From Candidatus Roizmanbacteria bacterium UBA6242 (GTDB taxonomy: Bacteria > Patescibacteriota > Microgenomatia > UBA1406 > GWC2-37-13): 64,000 nucleotides of DNA. How positions within the stretch are numbered: the first letter of the stretch is position 1; each line of letters starts with the position of its first letter. The position numbers and the translations under genes are program-made. Positions 62,720 to 64,000 of this stretch are shown here, piece after piece. Below the pieces are notes generated by a model, which searched no databases, had not been told where the DNA came from, and was given only the letters and a program-made list of their open reading frames with translations. Where the stretch lies: positions 236,913-300,912 of the forward strand of contig DJWA01000002.1 of NCBI GenBank assembly GCA_002440905.1, in the 5' to 3' direction.

Positions 62720-62816
62720 AAAAAAACCCGCCTTTTGGGCGGGGTAGAGAATTAATAATAGATAAAATTACAATACAAGGTTTACCCCGCAAGAATGCAG
62801 GGTATGATGCGAAACC
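62720..62816 (-). promoter_or_regulatory. Transcription-attenuation leader of the aminotransferase operon
   Basis: Read on the minus strand. A first hairpin (62779-62816) closes with GGTTT/AAACC and contains ACCCTGC-ATTCTT-GCGGGGT. The terminator CCCGCC-CAAAA-GGCGGG with seven U's (62720-62743) abuts the ATG. GCGGGGTA (62783-62790), the 3' arm of the first hairpin, is also perfectly complementary to TACCCCGC (62739-62746) at the base of the terminator, so an antiterminator can form instead. This is the logic of a riboswitch or protein-controlled attenuator. It matches no riboswitch class that I recognise. Confidence 0.75.
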
Positions 62817-62851
62817 AATTTATTATTTTGATAATTTGCCATATTTGAAAT

Positions 62852-62869
62852 ATATTAACGTGTTAATAT
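62852..62869. promoter_or_regulatory. 18-base palindrome, candidate operator of the TrpR-type regulator
   Basis: ATATTAAC (62852-62859) and GTTAATAT (62862-62869) are perfect arms with a two-base centre, in the gap between the regulator and the aminotransferase operon. The TTAAC/GTTAA core resembles the Trp operator core. It would cover the upstream part of both promoters. Confidence 0.6.
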
Positions 62870-62902
62870 GATAACATATGGACTTTTTGTTGTCAAGTGA
62901 TA

Positions 62903-62908
62903 TATAAT
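62903..62908 (+). promoter_or_regulatory. -10 box of a leaderless promoter
   Basis: TATAAT six bases before the ATG at 62915 of the TrpR-type gene. No convincing -35 box is present. Confidence 0.5.
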
Positions 62909-62914
62909 AAATTA

Positions 62915-63202
62915 ATGAACAGATTCCAAAATTACAAACCGAAAGATGACAGAGAAAAACTTCTATTCAAAGCTTTTTTGAAGTTAAAAACCGACCAGGA
63001 AGTCGCCAACTTTTTGCGCGACCTGTTGACGGTTAAAGAACTGGAAGAGTTTGCCAACCGTTTAGAAATGGCAAGACTTCTAAAAAAAGGCATGCCTTAT
63101 GCCAAGATTGCCGAAAAGCTAGGAGTTTCAACAACGACCGTTACCCGGACCGCACATTGGCTCAAAAGGGGATCGGGTGGGTATGATAAGGTTTTAAGGT
63201 GA
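62915..63202 (+). CDS. TrpR/YerC/YecD-family DNA-binding protein
   Basis: 95 residues from ATG 62915; the frame extends six codons upstream into the -10 region. It matches the YerC/YecD branch of the Trp repressor superfamily: KLKTDQEVANFLRDLLTVKELEEFANRLEMARLLKKGMPYAKIAEKLGVSTTTVTRTAHWLKRGSGGY, with the helix-turn-helix at IAEKLGVSTTTVTRTA. It likely regulates its divergent neighbours, the aminotransferases. Its 3' end abuts the convergent RarA gene. Confidence 0.92.
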   Translation: MNRFQNYKPKDDREKLLFKAFLKLKTDQEVANFLRDLLTVKELEEFANRLEMARLLKKGMPYAKIAEKLGVSTTTVTRTAHWLKRGSGGYDKVLR

Positions 63203-64000
63203 TTACTTCCAATCAGGTTTGTAGTATTTCCTTCCTTTAAGATTTTTGGGTAGATATTCCTGCTCCACTTTTTTTCCGGTTTGTTTTTCCGTTAACCATG
63301 GGTATCTGACGTGGCCTCGACCATACCCTAAGGACTTCATCACCTTGTTCGGAGCGTTTCTTAGATGAAGGGGAATAGGGTCAAGGTTTTCGGTATCAAT
63401 GTCAGACAAGGCGTCCCACATACCTTTTGACGAGGCTATAGACTTTTTGGCGGTTGCCAGATAGGTTGCAGCCTGGGCAAGAATTAATGAGGCTTCAGGC
63501 CACCCGATCATATGGCAAGCTTGCATAGCCGATGTGGCAACGACCAAGGCAGTCGGCTGTGCATTGCCTACGTCCTCGGCAGCAAATATTACCAATCGGC
63601 GGGCTATGAAAATTGGGTCCTCTCCCGCTTTGACCATTCGGGCCAGGTAATGGAGTACGGCGTCCGGGTTACCTCCTCTTAAGGATTTAATGAAAGCGGA
63701 TATGGTGTCGTAATGCCAGTCGCCTTTCTTGTCATAATAAATGGCTTTCCTTTGGACGGCTTCTTCGGCTACCTTGATAGTGACTTTTTTTGAAAGCGAT
63801 GATGCCAGTTCGACGGCGTTAATAGCGGTCCTGGCGTCACCGTTGGCGGTTTTTATGAAATGGGTAACCGATTCGGGCATAAAGGTATGCTTAGGGTAAA
63901 GCTTAATTGCTCTTTTGACGATAGTTTCGATTTGTTTTTCATCAAGCGCGTAAAGGACAAATATCTGACTTCGCGAAACTAAAGGCGCAATCACCTCAAA
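63203..64000 (-). CDS. rarA: Replication-associated recombination protein RarA (MgsA), C-terminal part
   Basis: The frame runs without a start from the right edge (FEVIAPLVSRSQIFVLYALDE) to the stop at 63203, about 265 residues. It is the sensor-2, lid and tetramerisation part of a RarA-type clamp-loader-like AAA ATPase: LASRSQ-type R-finger region, GDARTAINAVELAS, RKAIYYDKKGDWHYDTISAFIKSLRGGNPDAVLHYLARM, RRLVIFAAEDVGNAQ and SDIDTENLDPIPLHLRNAPNKVMKSLGYGRGH. RarA acts at stalled forks. The Walker motifs lie beyond the window. Confidence 0.96.
   Translation of the reverse strand, partial: FEVIAPLVSRSQIFVLYALDEKQIETIVKRAIKLYPKHTFMPESVTHFIKTANGDARTAINAVELASSLSKKVTIKVAEEAVQRKAIYYDKKGDWHYDTISAFIKSLRGGNPDAVLHYLARMVKAGEDPIFIARRLVIFAAEDVGNAQPTALVVATSAMQACHMIGWPEASLILAQAATYLATAKKSIASSKGMWDALSDIDTENLDPIPLHLRNAPNKVMKSLGYGRGHVRYPWLTEKQTGKKVEQEYLPKNLKGRKYYKPDWK

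Noticed and set aside
1..64000. CRISPR array, insertion sequences, prophage
   Set aside because: No repeat-spacer pattern, transposase, integrase or phage gene was seen on either strand.
1..64000. UGA recoding as in Gracilibacteria/Absconditabacteria
   Set aside because: Several genes end in TGA at the expected family length (for example VanW, the actin-like protein and the ferredoxin).

Overview
This window looks like part of a small-genome bacterium of the Candidate Phyla Radiation, most like Microgenomates (OP11). That is an inference from gene content: very short intergenic gaps, class I (archaeal-type) lysyl-tRNA synthetase, a short alanyl-tRNA synthetase, and Gram-positive-style envelope genes (LCP, VanW, sortase, PBP1A, FemAB) without outer-membrane genes. 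UGA is used as a normal stop, so this is not a recoded lineage such as Gracilibacteria.

Layout. 1-13.2 kb: an LCP protein cut by the left edge, a UvrD-like helicase, an acetyltransferase, then an envelope block (VanW, anchored solute-binding protein, an actin-like/Baseplate-J-like membrane protein, sortase, PBP1A), followed by serS and a HAM1 pyrophosphatase. 13.3-21.4 kb: a ureohydrolase-like protein, a GNAT protein behind a terminator that abuts its start codon, a DUF488 protein, and on the other strand an operon GNAT - M20 deacetylase - class I LysRS (with an added B3/4 domain) preceded by a T-box leader. 21.3-36.3 kb: greA, tRNA-Glu, a thioredoxin-fold protein whose halves are in swapped order, tRNA-binding protein, NUDIX, HD hydrolase, alaS, NAD(P)HX dehydratase, secA, folC, a 34-residue membrane microprotein, EamA transporter, a nuclease, and glmS under a glmS ribozyme. 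36.3-41.2 kb: a 5'-3' exonuclease, ftsH, a TsaC-TsaE fusion and TsaD (t6A synthesis). 41.2-48.9 kb: Rrf2 regulator, sufCBDSU, ferredoxin, a small zinc-ribbon protein and a 2-oxoacid:ferredoxin oxidoreductase. 49-51.3 kb: lon behind a CIRCE-like operator. 51.3-59.5 kb: FemAB protein and a surface-polysaccharide cluster. 59.5-64 kb: tRNA-Met, two paralogous aminotransferases with a transcription-attenuation leader, a divergent TrpR/YerC-type regulator, and RarA cut by the right edge.

The most notable theme is RNA-level and promoter-level regulation in a streamlined genome. There is a glmS ribozyme, a T-box, and two further terminators placed directly against start codons, one with an explicit alternative pairing. 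Many promoters have a -10 box only 5-8 bases before the start codon, implying leaderless mRNAs. Other leads are the circularly permuted DsbA-like protein, the LysRS-B3/4 fusion, the TsaC-TsaE fusion, and two small genes below usual ORF cutoffs.
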